Source: an uncultured Atopobiaceae bacterium (GTDB lineage Bacteria; Actinomycetota; Coriobacteriia; Coriobacteriales; Atopobiaceae). Taken from it: a DNA stretch of 33,574 nucleotides. Below the pieces are notes generated by a model. The model was not told the DNA's origin, ran no database searches, and was given only the letters and a program-made list of their open reading frames with translations. The DNA lies in assembly GCA_944321385.1 (NCBI GenBank), contig CALULC010000009.1, forward strand, positions 1 through 33,574. Reading direction: 5' to 3'. Position numbers and translations under genes: made by a program. Below, piece by piece: positions 1 through 8,824 of the stretch (position 1 is its first letter; every line of letters begins with the position of its first letter).

Positions 1-266
1 CGGTGGCCGTTGGCGCGGTGATAGCGCTTGCGCTTCTTGAGCTTGAAGACGAGGACCTTCTCGCCCTTGAACTGCTCAACGACCTCGGCGGTAACGGTCT
101 TGCCCTCGAGGGGAGCGGAGCCAACGATGGTCTTGGTGCCGTCGTTCACGAGAAGGACGGGGAGCTCAACCTTGTCGCCAGGCTGCGCGTCGAGCTTCTC
201 GACGTCGATGACGTCGCCCTTGGCAACCTTATACTGCTTGCCCCCAGTTGCTACGATTGCGTACAT
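1..266 (-). CDS. rplU: 50S ribosomal protein L21 (partial, 3' end off window)
   Basis: The minus-strand frame starts at ATG 266 and reads MYAIVATGGKQYKVAKGD, then ...KGEKVLVFKLKKRKRYHRANGHR. This is the bacterial L21 signature: the GGKQYKV N-terminus and the KRRKxYxRxxGHR-type basic C-terminus. L21 binds 23S rRNA in the large ribosomal subunit. About 88 of the usual ~100 residues are visible, and the gene continues past the left edge. An SD-like GAAGGG (275-280) lies 8 nt upstream of the ATG. A clear promoter sits just upstream, so the gene can be transcribed independently of the radical SAM genes that precede it on the same strand. In many bacteria rpmA follows rplU, but that would be outside the window. 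Confidence 0.95.
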   Translation of the reverse strand, partial: MYAIVATGGKQYKVAKGDVIDVEKLDAQPGDKVELPVLLVNDGTKTIVGSAPLEGKTVTAEVVEQFKGEKVLVFKLKKRKRYHRANGH

Positions 267-307
267 GTGCGAAACCCTTCATTGCTGGCTGAATGCAACA
301 GTTGCTT

Positions 308-336
308 ATATTACTAGCAGCGTCTTGACTCGTCAA
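308..336 (-). promoter_or_regulatory. Sigma-A type promoter of rplU
   Basis: On the minus strand TTGACG (336-331) is followed by a 17-nt spacer and TAATAT (313-308), close to the consensus TTGACA-N17-TATAAT. The expected start would lie near 300, giving a leader of about 35 nt before the rplU ATG at 266. It is the best-matching promoter seen in the window. The rest of the 267-411 spacer holds no ORF and no clear terminator for the upstream DUF2344 gene. Confidence 0.75.
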
Positions 337-411
337 CGAATTGTTGGCGTGACATCCTCCTCCGTAAGGGAAAAGACGGCAAGGATATCGCGGCAAGGCG
401 ATGCGCCCTGC

Positions 412-1179
412 TCAGGATACTGGTGTCTGGTGGCTCTCGGCAAAGGGACCGAAAGGCTCCACAAGACGACCATCTTCCTCATGGAGCTGAAAGGTCCGCC
501 GCGTCCTCATCACCGATGGAGCCTCGAGCCCGATCCGTTCGACTGCAGCCGACAAAAGGATCCCGGGCCTGAGAAACGCCCCGTTGCCGGACCTCGTCTC
601 AAGGCCAACGGCTACCCCCCCATCCGGCTTGGCCTCGACGGAGTAGTCAACGAGGCACTGCTCGAGCGAAACCGTCTTCTCCTTGTCACCCCGCAGATAG
701 GTGAGCTTCCCGTCCGCGCGAAGGCTTTCGATGCCCTCTATAACCGACGCCGGGGAGATGCCCGCGCCGGAGAGATCGACGCACCACGTGGCTCGATTGA
801 GCCACGCCTCCAGGGCCGGGAGCGTTCCTGGCACGTAGGAGGCGCTCGTCGGTGCGAGGGCGCGAGGGGTCGCCGCCCGAAGGGCGTCCAAGGCAACCTT
901 CGCGTCAACGGGTTCGGTGAGCCTGAGGTCAAAGTACTCGCAGCAGGAGCTCGCCCCCACCGGGAGGGCACCGGAGAACTGAAGGCGCATCCTTCTCGCA
1001 AAGCCGTTGCCAATGGAGAACGGCAGGCGCGAGCGTCTGACACATCGTTCGATCGTTGCGATGAGGTCCAGATGCCCAAGATAGGAAAGGCGACTGTCCT
1101 TGACGTACTCAACCCTGAGCCGAGCGAGTTCGGCCTTTGTGGGCAGGTCCTGAGGACGTGCCGAGAAGGGCTGCGTCAT
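412..1179 (-). CDS. Radical SAM-linked protein, DUF2344 (TIGR03936-like)
   Basis: The 255-residue protein contains RLRVEYVKDSRLSYLGHLDL near residues 20-40 and a following RSRLPFSIGNGFARRMRLQF stretch. This matches the DUF2344 / radical SAM-linked family as I know it: a basic region, then an acidic-cofactor-free alpha/beta body. No radical SAM Cys motif is present, so it is probably the partner and not the enzyme. Its ATG overlaps the stop of the radical SAM gene (ATGA at 1176-1179), indicating translational coupling. In many bacteria this domain is fused to the C-terminus of the radical SAM protein; here it is separate. The biochemical function is unknown. The recurrent location next to rplU hints at a link to ribosome or RNA biology, but that is inference. 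Confidence 0.85.
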   Translation of the reverse strand: MTQPFSARPQDLPTKAELARLRVEYVKDSRLSYLGHLDLIATIERCVRRSRLPFSIGNGFARRMRLQFSGALPVGASSCCEYFDLRLTEPVDAKVALDALRAATPRALAPTSASYVPGTLPALEAWLNRATWCVDLSGAGISPASVIEGIESLRADGKLTYLRGDKEKTVSLEQCLVDYSVEAKPDGGVAVGLETRSGNGAFLRPGILLSAAVERIGLEAPSVMRTRRTFQLHEEDGRLVEPFGPFAESHQTPVS

Positions 1180-3053
1180 CCCCTCACCCCCCAGATAACG
1201 TTATGAACCCCGAGCGTCGAGCAGACACCGCACCCCGTGCAGGAACTTCTCGTGCAGTCTGGCGTGGTTACCCCCTCAACGGCGCGGAGCCACTCGCGCT
1301 GCAGGTAGCCCTTGGAGACTCCGGGCGAGGTGTGGTCCCAGGGAAGACGGGCCGAGAGAGGATACTCCTCGCACGCCGTCGCAACGAGGTCGACGCCGCA
1401 CTCGCGGGCCGCCTCGCACCAGAGATCAAACCTGAACTCGCTCGTCCAGGCGTCAAAGCGGCACCCCTTCTCCCAGGCAGCGCGAATGAGCTCAAAGCCG
1501 CCGCGCCCCATCTTGGAGAGGGCTCCCTCAACGAGGGAGACGTCGGCGTCATGGTAGGAGATGCGAATGGCCCGGTCGCGCACCTCATGGAGAAGGAGCT
1601 GCTGGCGCCGCTTCACCTCGTCGGGATCAAGCTGCGGAGCCCACTGGAAGGGCGTGTGCGCCTTGGGCACGAGAACCGCAACAGATATCGAGACGGATAC
1701 ACCGCTCTTTCTGCCCTTCCCCACGACCTCACGGCCGATCTCGAGAACGCGCTCGGCGAGACGCGCTATGCCGATGACGTCCTCGTCGGTCTCGGTGGGA
1801 AGGCCCATCATGAAGTAGAGCTTCATCCGGCGCCATCCGGCCTCGTACGCGTTTCTCGCAGCTCGCTCGATGTCCTCCTCGGAGACGTTCTTGTTGATGA
1901 CGTCCCTGAGGCGCTGGGTGCCCGCCTCCGGGGCAAATGTGAGCCCTCCCCTGCGCCCGCCGGCAACGGCGGCGGCCATGTCGACCCCAAACGAGTCAAG
2001 ACGCTGAGAGGGAATTGATACCCGAATCCCCTTCTCAGCGAGCTCCTCGTTGAAGCCCGAGAGCATCTTCTCGCATTGCGAGTGGTCGGTCGTGGAGAGC
2101 GAGGAGAGCGATATCTCGTTGTGGCCGCTGGCGAGAAGCGCCTCCACGCCACAGCTGACGATCTGGTCGGCGGGACGCTCGCGAACGGGCCGATACGTCA
2201 TGCCGGCTTGGCAGAACCTGCAGCCGCGCGCGCACCCCCTGAGGACCTCGAGCGACAGCCTGTCCTGGACTATGCCCATGTAGGGAACGATCTTCTGCGC
2301 GACGGCGGGCGTCTTCGAGAGGTCGCCTATCGCCCGCTTGAGGACGACCTCGGGAACCTCCTCCCCAACACGGGGAACGGCATAGCCCCACCTCGTGGAC
2401 GTCTCGTCAACGACGACGTCATAGAGCGACGGGACATAGGTCCCCGGAACCCCGGCGAGTCTCCTCAGGATGTCCGCACGAGAGAGCCCCTCTGAGCGTG
2501 CGTCACGGATGCAGGCGCAGACCTCGACGATCGACTCCTCGCCGTCCCCGAGAAGGACGGCGTCAAAGACGGGCGCAAGAGGCTCGCAGTTCCATGCCGA
2601 GGGACCACCGGCAAGGATGATGGGGTCATCCTCGTCGCGCTCGTCGGAAGAGATCGCTATTCCAGCAAGGTCAAGCGTCTCGAGGACGTTTGTGGCTATG
2701 AGCTCATGGGCCAAGGTGAACCCGATGGCATCGAAGGACGCGAGAGGGGCGGCGCCCTCAAGCGAGAGAAGCGGTACGCCGGCCTCGCGCATCTTTGCTG
2801 AGAGATCCTTCCATGGAAGGTAGCAGCGCTCGCAGCTCATGTCCGGCTGCGCGTTGATCCTGTCATAGAGGATGGCGACCCCTAGATTGGGCTGGCCCAC
2901 CTCATAGACGTCGGCGTATACCATACAGAGGTGAAACGGGCCGTCCTGCTCCTCGCAGGCCCCCCACTCATGGTCGAGGTAGCGCGCAGGATGCTCCACG
3001 TCGGCGAGCAGGGGCTCCAGACGGTCAAAGAGGTTCTCCCTCTTGGCTCTCAT
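1176..3053 (-). CDS. Radical SAM protein, TIGR03960-like, function unknown
   Basis: The 625-residue protein carries the radical SAM [4Fe-4S] motif C274-xxx-C278-xx-C281 (RGCARGCRFCQAG). It has an N-terminal region of about 230 residues (GVAILYDRINAQPDMSCERC and GDGEESI segments) resembling the cobalamin-binding-like part of B12-type radical SAM proteins. A Cys-rich C-terminus (CTRSSCTGCGVC) could hold a second metal site. The size and the adjacent DUF2344 gene fit the TIGR03960 family. Its ATG overlaps the stop of the DUF697-like gene (ATGA at 3050-3053), and its own stop overlaps the DUF2344 start. The reaction is unknown; RNA or ribosomal protein modification would fit the rplU neighbourhood but is not shown by the sequence. 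Confidence 0.88.
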   Translation of the reverse strand: MRAKRENLFDRLEPLLADVEHPARYLDHEWGACEEQDGPFHLCMVYADVYEVGQPNLGVAILYDRINAQPDMSCERCYLPWKDLSAKMREAGVPLLSLEGAAPLASFDAIGFTLAHELIATNVLETLDLAGIAISSDERDEDDPIILAGGPSAWNCEPLAPVFDAVLLGDGEESIVEVCACIRDARSEGLSRADILRRLAGVPGTYVPSLYDVVVDETSTRWGYAVPRVGEEVPEVVLKRAIGDLSKTPAVAQKIVPYMGIVQDRLSLEVLRGCARGCRFCQAGMTYRPVRERPADQIVSCGVEALLASGHNEISLSSLSTTDHSQCEKMLSGFNEELAEKGIRVSIPSQRLDSFGVDMAAAVAGGRRGGLTFAPEAGTQRLRDVINKNVSEEDIERAARNAYEAGWRRMKLYFMMGLPTETDEDVIGIARLAERVLEIGREVVGKGRKSGVSVSISVAVLVPKAHTPFQWAPQLDPDEVKRRQQLLLHEVRDRAIRISYHDADVSLVEGALSKMGRGGFELIRAAWEKGCRFDAWTSEFRFDLWCEAARECGVDLVATACEEYPLSARLPWDHTSPGVSKGYLQREWLRAVEGVTTPDCTRSSCTGCGVCSTLGVHNVIWGVRG

Positions 3054-3991
3054 GAGGCCTCCCCTATAGTCACATAGCCGGTGTTGCCCGCATCACCCGT
3101 GCATCCAGACGCCAGGGGCAGACTCGTGGCAACGCCCCCGGAGTCCTTTTCGCGGGCTCGAGAGGGTCGCGGCACGTCAGGGGCGACAAAACGGAACTTG
3201 AGAAGCTCTCCGGTGAGCATGGTCCCCCCAAAGGCGACGCCCGCCCGAGCGATGAGCCCCAGCGCAGGGGCTACGGAGAGAATCCGACGCGCGAAGGCTC
3301 TCCAGGCGAGTGCACCGCCCAGCACGCCAAGAAGCTCGGCGACGCGCGCTGGCTCGAGCCCCCGACCGTACACGGCGGACACGTCGAGAGCGAGCCTCAT
3401 CTGATTTGCGGTCATGACGGGAAAATCGGAGCCTGCGATCAGGGGAACGGCCCCGACGCCCGCGTTCTGGAGAGCGCAGCGTCTCACGAGGCCGTTGGTG
3501 ACGGGAGCCCTGCAAAACGGGAAGCAGGCGCCGAGCGCGATCTGCTTGCCCGTGACCGAGCAAAGCCAGAGTGCCAGCTTGTCGAGAAGGCTATCCCTGC
3601 TCGAGCCGGCAACGACCGAGACCAGGCCGAGCGCCGGCTCGTCGCTGGAGAACGAGGGGGCGTCTAGGGCGTCCTCGGAAACGAGTGCCACCTGCACACC
3701 CCTTCTCGCAAGGGACAGGGCCGCCTCGGCGGGCGAGCTCTCGCTCACCAGCAGAATCGCCGCATCGAACTCACCCGTGTCTCGCTGCGGCTGGCGAAGG
3801 TCGGTGACGACCACCTCGGCGCTCGACCTCTCGGGGAGCAGGGCGCCCTTCGTCGCCTCGATCACCCAGCGCGGGCACGTGCCGTCCACGAGGACGAGCA
3901 GCCGCAGGCCCTCGTCGCGGCGACGCGCCGCGGCGCGCGCAAAACCGGCAACCTCGGCCGTTCTCCCAACAGACCACGCTCTACCGGACAT
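3050..3991 (-). CDS. DUF697-like (YcjF/COG3597-type) membrane-associated protein
   Basis: The 313-residue protein starts at ATG 3991, 27 nt after the rodA stop. The N-terminal half (about 1-150) is an alpha/beta region with LLVLVDGTCPRWVIEATKGAL and FDAAILLVSESSP, resembling the nucleotide-binding fold part of GTPase-DUF697 proteins. I do not see an intact Walker A P-loop. The C-terminal half (about 180-270) reads IAGSDFPVMTANQMRLALDV, then AVYGRGL and a hydrophobic Gly/Ala-rich stretch, which is typical of the DUF697 domain. The last ~40 residues are polar and probably disordered. Its position between rodA and the radical SAM gene suggests co-expression with cell-wall elongation genes. Function is unknown. 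Confidence 0.7.
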   Translation of the reverse strand: MSGRAWSVGRTAEVAGFARAAARRRDEGLRLLVLVDGTCPRWVIEATKGALLPERSSAEVVVTDLRQPQRDTGEFDAAILLVSESSPAEAALSLARRGVQVALVSEDALDAPSFSSDEPALGLVSVVAGSSRDSLLDKLALWLCSVTGKQIALGACFPFCRAPVTNGLVRRCALQNAGVGAVPLIAGSDFPVMTANQMRLALDVSAVYGRGLEPARVAELLGVLGGALAWRAFARRILSVAPALGLIARAGVAFGGTMLTGELLKFRFVAPDVPRPSRAREKDSGGVATSLPLASGCTGDAGNTGYVTIGEAS

Positions 3992-4018
3992 GGTGTCCCC
4001 AATCAGAACAAGAAGACG

Positions 4019-5212
4019 TCATGCCGCCTTCTGACGATGCCTCCACACGCTTTGCACTATACCCACGGAAACGAGCTGGACGACCATCGAGGAAGATCCG
4101 TAGCTCACAAAGGGCAGCGGAATGCCCGTGATGGGCATGATTCCAAGACACATGCCAACGTTTTCCAGGACCTGGAACGTCCACATGCCCACGCATCCAA
4201 CGAGGATGAGTCGCATATACATCGATTCCGTCTTCATGGCGAGAAGCACGGTGGAGACGATCATCCACGTGAACAGGGAAAGGAGCACAAGAGATCCGAC
4301 GAACCCAAACTGCTCGGCGAAGAGAGAGAAGACGAAGTCGGTCTGGGCCTCGGGAACAAACCCGTTGAGCGCCTGCGTGGCGTTGCCAAAGCCCTTCCCG
4401 AAGAAGCCGCCGGACCCAACGGCAATCATGGCCTGCGTGAGGTTGTAGCCGTTGTTCGTTGGGTCAACATCAGGATCGACAAATACGATGAGACGGTTGA
4501 GCTGGTACTCCTTCAATATGTGAGGCAGCCCGTCGATCATCGAGGTGATGATGACCAGGGCGGCAACGCCCACGATCAGCGCGATCGTGAGAAGAACCCA
4601 CGTCCTTGGAGCTCCGCTCACGATGATGATGGTGGCGCCAATGAAGAAGATCACGAGGCCAGTTCCAAGGTCAAGCGTCATGATGAGCAAAAGCGGGACG
4701 AGCAGGGTCCCGCAGAGACGCGCATAGTCCCTGAAGGTCTCGATCTTCCCGTTGTACTGGGCGGCAGCGGAGGCCATGAGGAAGATGACGACGATCTTGG
4801 AAGGCTCGGAGGGCTGGAACCTCACGGGTCCGAGTCTTACCCAGCCCATCATTCCGTTTACCTCGTAGCCTAGGCCTGGAATTCTCGGCAAGACCATGAG
4901 GATGCACGCGAGCACGAACAGGACGGTCGTCATGCTCGAGAGCGCCCTCATGTCGTAGCGCCACACGAGAACCGCGGCGACGAGGCCGATCGCGATTCCC
5001 GCAAGGTGACTCACGAAGTTTGCCTCGGGGATGGATATCGAAGCGGACCAGATGGTGATGACCCCGATGACCACCAGCAGGAGCGCGGGAATGAGCTGGG
5101 AGAGATACAGGCCAGAGAGGGGCCCCGCGAGTCGAGAGGCGTGGGCGGCAGCGGCTCGACGAGCCGAGCCCTTGGTCCCAAGCGTGAGGATCTCCTTCAA
5201 TTCTCGAGCCAT
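4019..5212 (-). CDS. rodA: Rod shape-determining protein RodA (SEDS glycosyltransferase)
   Basis: The 397-residue protein has many transmembrane helices and classic SEDS motifs: GLGYEVNGMMGWVRLGPVRFQPSEPSKI (about 110-137), GYNLTQAMIAVGSGGFFGKGFGN, FVPEAQTDFVFSLFAEQFGF and the C-terminal ITGIPLPFVSYGSSSM. RodA polymerises lipid II into glycan strands with its partner PBP2, which is encoded immediately upstream (9-nt gap). A near-perfect SD, GGGAGG, lies 4 nt before ATG 5212. The N-terminal ~30 residues before the first helix are Arg/Ala-rich and cytoplasmic. RodA is preferred to FtsW because of the mre/mrdA context. Confidence 0.95.
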   Translation of the reverse strand: MARELKEILTLGTKGSARRAAAAHASRLAGPLSGLYLSQLIPALLLVVIGVITIWSASISIPEANFVSHLAGIAIGLVAAVLVWRYDMRALSSMTTVLFVLACILMVLPRIPGLGYEVNGMMGWVRLGPVRFQPSEPSKIVVIFLMASAAAQYNGKIETFRDYARLCGTLLVPLLLIMTLDLGTGLVIFFIGATIIIVSGAPRTWVLLTIALIVGVAALVIITSMIDGLPHILKEYQLNRLIVFVDPDVDPTNNGYNLTQAMIAVGSGGFFGKGFGNATQALNGFVPEAQTDFVFSLFAEQFGFVGSLVLLSLFTWMIVSTVLLAMKTESMYMRLILVGCVGMWTFQVLENVGMCLGIMPITGIPLPFVSYGSSSMVVQLVSVGIVQSVWRHRQKAA

Positions 5213-5221
5213 CTCGCCTCC

Positions 5222-7264
5222 CTAGTCTCCCGCCGCATACACGGCATCGGAATTGTCGGGCTCGCCATAGATCGCTCCGAGCGTGTCTCGCACGACGAGC
5301 ATCGCGGTCGTGGCGCCCCAGTCGCCGCCGTCAACGTTTGAGAAGACGACGTACTTTGGGTTCTCTGACGGCGCAAAGCAACCAAACCAGCAGATATTCC
5401 TGCCCGGACCGATCTGCTCTCCCGTTCCGGTCTTGGAGGAGACGGAGATGCTCATGTTGGTCCAGTGGGAAGCCTGCGACTCTGATTCCTCGTAGGTGAC
5501 GCCCCACATGCCTCGCTCGATGACCTCTCGGAAGCTGTCGCTCTCCTCGACGGAGAAGACCTGCTCAGGACGATACTCGCTCACGAAGCTCTCGCCGACC
5601 TTGGCGCGAACCCCCTTCAGAACGTGAGGCTTCCAAGCGGGCCCTCTGTTGGCGATGCTGCAGTAAGACTGCGCCATCTGCAGGCAGGTGACCTGGACGT
5701 CGCCCTGACCGATGGAGATGTTGCAGTTGTCTCCGCCCCTCCAGGTGCTGTCCTCGTCAGAGTAGCCAAGGGCCTTGTAGTGTTCCCTCTTCCACGCGGC
5801 GTCGGGAATGACCCCTGCCTCCTCGCCGTTGAGGTCGATTCCCGTCTTTGACCCGAGCCCGTATGCGCGGAAGGTCTCCTGCATCCCCTCGGGGTTCTCG
5901 GAGTTGTAGAACCCCTTGCCTATCTCGTAGAAAACGACGTCGCACGAGTAGGTGATGCCCGAGGAGAGGCCGATGGCGCCATGTCCGGACTCCTGCCAGC
6001 ACTTCATGATCGTGTCGCCCTGGGACTTTCCAGACCAGGACCACCAGCCGGAGCAGTACCAAGAGGAGTCAGGGGTGGCGATGCCGTAGTTGAGGGCCGC
6101 GAACGACGTGAGGGGCTTAATGACCGATCCTGCGGCGTACTGCCCGGAGATGGCACGGTTGAGCAGCGGATAGTGAGAGTCCTCGGCAGAGAGAACATCC
6201 CAGTCGGACTGGGCGATTCCTCCGGTGAACACGTTCGGCGAGAACGTGGGGTAGCTTGCCATGGCGATGACCTCGCCATTGGTGCAGTCGATTGCCACAA
6301 CGCTGCCGCCCGGGCAGTCCGCCCCGGCAGATCGCCGCTGCTCGACGATGCGCGCGAGCGACTCCTCCGCAGCGGCCTGGATATCGATGTCCAGGGTGAG
6401 GACAACGTCGGACCCAGGAACAGGGTCGATGTTTGTGGAATACCCAAGGACGTCGCCGTGCGCGTCAACGAAGACCGTCTGCTCTCCCCTGACGCCGGCA
6501 AGAACGCTCTCGTAGCTGAGCTCGACCCCTGACTGCCCAACAACGTCTCCGGATCGATACTCGGGCGTACCGTCCTCACCTGACCCGCTCGCCTCCAGCT
6601 GTTCCTGGGAAACGGTGCCCACGTAGCCAACAACATGGGCGGCGAGGGAGCCATGGGGATAGGAGCGCTGGGTCCTCTCCTGAACGCTGACCCCCGGGAA
6701 GACGTCTGGGTGCTCCCCGATAAAGGCAACGACGCGTCTAGACACGTCAACGGATACCATTCGGGGGCTCTGGTAGCCTTCGGTGGTGTCTTGGAGCCTC
6801 CTTCTGACCGCCTGGGCGGGCATGCCGATGAGATTGCCCAGAAGCTGCACCTCAATCAGGTCGTCGACAACCGCACCGTCCGCCACAACGGTCAGGCTGG
6901 CGCGGTTGGTCACGATCTCGCGACCTTTTCTATCGAGAATTCGGCCACGGGGGGCCTGCGTGTATATGGTGCTCCTGCGGTTCCTCTCCGCCTGCTCGGC
7001 GTACTCCTCGGAGGACACGAGCTGCATCGACCACAGGCGGGCAACCAGGACGCTAAAGACGGCCCCGACGCCAACGAGAAGCCCGACGAGCCTCGAGGAG
7101 GTGGTCTTCTCCGAAGAGGAGTCAGAACCACCGGCTGCCTTGGGGGCAGCACCGCCGATATCCATGGTGAAGTTGGCCTCGGACCTACCAAAGACCAGAT
7201 AGATCACAACGAGAGCAACCGCAAGAACAAGACAGACGACGACTATCACGATGGAGAAGTCCAT
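5222..7264 (-). CDS. mrdA: Penicillin-binding protein 2 (class B transpeptidase, elongation)
   Basis: The 680-residue protein has a PBP dimerisation region (APRGRILDRKGREIVTNR, about 109-126) and a transpeptidase domain with S380-V-I-K383 (AAGSVIKP), S440-C-D442 and K611-T-G (SSKTGTGEQ). SxD in place of SxN is usual for the PBP2 subclass. The enzyme cross-links side-wall peptidoglycan with RodA. Unusually, two hydrophobic segments precede the catalytic part (about 3-25 and 58-82), separated by a Ser/Gly-rich linker; most class B PBPs have one. The ATG at 7264 follows the mreD stop by 6 nt and has an AAGGGGG about 12 nt upstream, which is not ideal. An internal ATG at 7165 would remove the first helix but also lacks a good SD. 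Confidence 0.95.
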   Translation of the reverse strand: MDFSIVIVVVCLVLAVALVVIYLVFGRSEANFTMDIGGAAPKAAGGSDSSSEKTTSSRLVGLLVGVGAVFSVLVARLWSMQLVSSEEYAEQAERNRRSTIYTQAPRGRILDRKGREIVTNRASLTVVADGAVVDDLIEVQLLGNLIGMPAQAVRRRLQDTTEGYQSPRMVSVDVSRRVVAFIGEHPDVFPGVSVQERTQRSYPHGSLAAHVVGYVGTVSQEQLEASGSGEDGTPEYRSGDVVGQSGVELSYESVLAGVRGEQTVFVDAHGDVLGYSTNIDPVPGSDVVLTLDIDIQAAAEESLARIVEQRRSAGADCPGGSVVAIDCTNGEVIAMASYPTFSPNVFTGGIAQSDWDVLSAEDSHYPLLNRAISGQYAAGSVIKPLTSFAALNYGIATPDSSWYCSGWWSWSGKSQGDTIMKCWQESGHGAIGLSSGITYSCDVVFYEIGKGFYNSENPEGMQETFRAYGLGSKTGIDLNGEEAGVIPDAAWKREHYKALGYSDEDSTWRGGDNCNISIGQGDVQVTCLQMAQSYCSIANRGPAWKPHVLKGVRAKVGESFVSEYRPEQVFSVEESDSFREVIERGMWGVTYEESESQASHWTNMSISVSSKTGTGEQIGPGRNICWFGCFAPSENPKYVVFSNVDGGDWGATTAMLVVRDTLGAIYGEPDNSDAVYAAGD

Positions 7265-7270
7265 GGGGCG

Positions 7271-7825
7271 CTAGAGCCCCCTTCTCGAAAGATGGCCTCC
7301 CCCGCCCACGCCGGAGCCAAGGTTGGGGCCAGAAGACTTCATCCGAGAGAGAAGGAAGAGGAAGAGCAGAAGGAAGAGAAACGTGAGCAAAGCCGTTGGG
7401 AGCGACCTAAGGAAAACGACGTCAAAGAACGAGCCCCCCTGTCCAACGAGAAACATCGCGAGATGGTAGACGATTGAGACGCCAAGAGAGGCAATGGCCC
7501 CACGGATCACCTGCGGTCCAAACTCGCTGGCAATGCGCTCGCGCCCCTCATAGGAAAGGGCGTAGCCGGCCAGGGAGAGACAGAATGCCATAAGTCCGAC
7601 CGGAGCCGTGGACGAGAGGTCAAAGAGAAGGCCCGCAACGAACCCGGCGACTGCAGAGGAGCCGGGGCTCAGAAACATGGCGCAGCAGGCAACAAAGACG
7701 AGCGCAAAATTGGCGCGACCATTGCCCAAGCCTATGTTCGGGGCAAAGGCGATCTGGAGCACAAAGCACACGATTGCGAGAACGGCAATCGTGCGCACCG
7801 TTCTGTTCTTGTCGGCGACCAGCAT
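7271..7825 (-). CDS. mreD: Rod shape-determining protein MreD
   Basis: This is a 184-residue, highly hydrophobic protein with about five or six predicted membrane segments (for example TIAVLAIVCFVLQIAFAPNI and FALVFVACCAMFLSP). It also has GFVAGLLFDLSSTAPVGLMAF, the G-L-L-x-D-L motif typical of MreD. It lies directly between mreC (9-nt gap) and mrdA (6-nt gap), which makes the assignment firm despite weak sequence conservation in this family. MreD is an inner-membrane component of the elongasome. The C-terminal tail (SRMKSSGPNLGSGVGGGGH) is Gly-rich and polar. Confidence 0.9.
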   Translation of the reverse strand: MLVADKNRTVRTIAVLAIVCFVLQIAFAPNIGLGNGRANFALVFVACCAMFLSPGSSAVAGFVAGLLFDLSSTAPVGLMAFCLSLAGYALSYEGRERIASEFGPQVIRGAIASLGVSIVYHLAMFLVGQGGSFFDVVFLRSLPTALLTFLFLLLFLFLLSRMKSSGPNLGSGVGGGGHLSRRGL

Positions 7826-7834
7826 ACTTACCCC

Positions 7835-8824
7835 CTACTCCGCGCTCTCGTCACCGTCGCTCGTGGCATCAGTGCCCGACGAGGATTCCTGGGAGTCCGC
7901 CTCGGCGATGTCCTCGGCGGTGGCACGCTGCTCCTCGGTGAGCGAGGTGACAACGAGAACTTCCTCCGAGAAGCTCGCGTCCGCATAAAGCTCAACGACG
8001 ATGTCAAGATAGAGCTCGCCGGGATTGTTGGTGACGCTCACGACCTCTCCGATGGGAAGGCCCTTAGGGAAGACCCCGCCAAGGCCGCTCGTGACAACAA
8101 CGTCGCCGACCTTCACGTCCTGGTTTGAGGAAACGAGGTCAAGCTTCACCTCGCCGTTGGCAGATCCCGTCAACATGCCATGTGACCTGCTCGACTGGAC
8201 CAGTGCGGAGATGGAGGAACCCTCGTCGCTAAGAAGCATGACCGTAGAGCTGGACGGACCGCTCGAGACGACCTGCCCGATGACGCCGGCAGACGTCATG
8301 ACGGGCATGCCCGAGGTGACGCCAGATGAAGTGCCGCGATCGATGGTGACTGTGGAGCTCCAGGAATCGCTCGCACCAGACACGATGGTTCCCGTGACGG
8401 ACTGAAGGTCGTAGGTACTCCTGAGGTCGAGAAGCTCCTGAAGACGCTCCGCAGAGGAGGCCTGCTCCTCAAGCTCGGCGTTTCTTGCTCTAAGGGAGTC
8501 GATCTCCGCTTGAAGCTCGGAGAGCGTGGCCTGGTCGGCGGTCAGGTTGGAGAAGATGTTTCCAAGGCCCCGCACCGGCGCGGTGACAACAAGTCCAAAG
8601 TATCTGATGGGCATGGTCGCGGTCTGGAAAAAACCGCGAACCGCCTCGAGGGGACCACTTGATCCCCCCTGGCAGCTCAGGGTAAAGAGAACGACCGATA
8701 CCACGACACAGGCGATGAGCCTGCGCACCCCACTTGTCTTGGTCTTTCTCGATGTTCCCAGGGTTGGGGCATACTGATGGCCCCGAGAGGAAAGGGGCAC
8801 GCTACTGCCCCGTACTCTGGACAT
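7835..8824 (-). CDS. mreC: Rod shape-determining protein MreC
   Basis: From ATG 8824 the protein is 329 residues. It has a short basic N-terminus, a membrane anchor (LIACVVVSVVLFTLSC, about 35-50), a coiled coil (LSELQAEIDSLRARNAELEEQASSAERLQELLDL) and a double beta-barrel domain (GTIVSGASDSWSSTVTIDRG, GMPVMTSAGVIGQV, VVTSGLGGVFPKGLPIGEV). The C-terminal ~45 residues are acidic and Ser-rich. MreC scaffolds MreB, PBP2 and RodA. The chosen ATG overlaps the mreB end by 23 nt; a GTG at 8800 preceded by GGGGC is an alternative. A longer in-frame extension to 8884 would overlap mreB much more and looks unrelated to MreC, so it was rejected. Confidence 0.92.
   Translation of the reverse strand: MSRVRGSSVPLSSRGHQYAPTLGTSRKTKTSGVRRLIACVVVSVVLFTLSCQGGSSGPLEAVRGFFQTATMPIRYFGLVVTAPVRGLGNIFSNLTADQATLSELQAEIDSLRARNAELEEQASSAERLQELLDLRSTYDLQSVTGTIVSGASDSWSSTVTIDRGTSSGVTSGMPVMTSAGVIGQVVSSGPSSSTVMLLSDEGSSISALVQSSRSHGMLTGSANGEVKLDLVSSNQDVKVGDVVVTSGLGGVFPKGLPIGEVVSVTNNPGELYLDIVVELYADASFSEEVLVVTSLTEEQRATAEDIAEADSQESSSGTDATSDGDESAE

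Noticed and set aside
1176-1179. Possible frameshift splitting a radical SAM-DUF2344 fusion
   Set aside because: The junction is a clean ATGA overlap with a proper start codon, which fits two coupled genes better than a recent frameshift.
5945-5953. SCD in place of SxN in the PBP2 transpeptidase domain
   Set aside because: SxD is usual in the PBP2 subclass, so it does not indicate an inactive enzyme.
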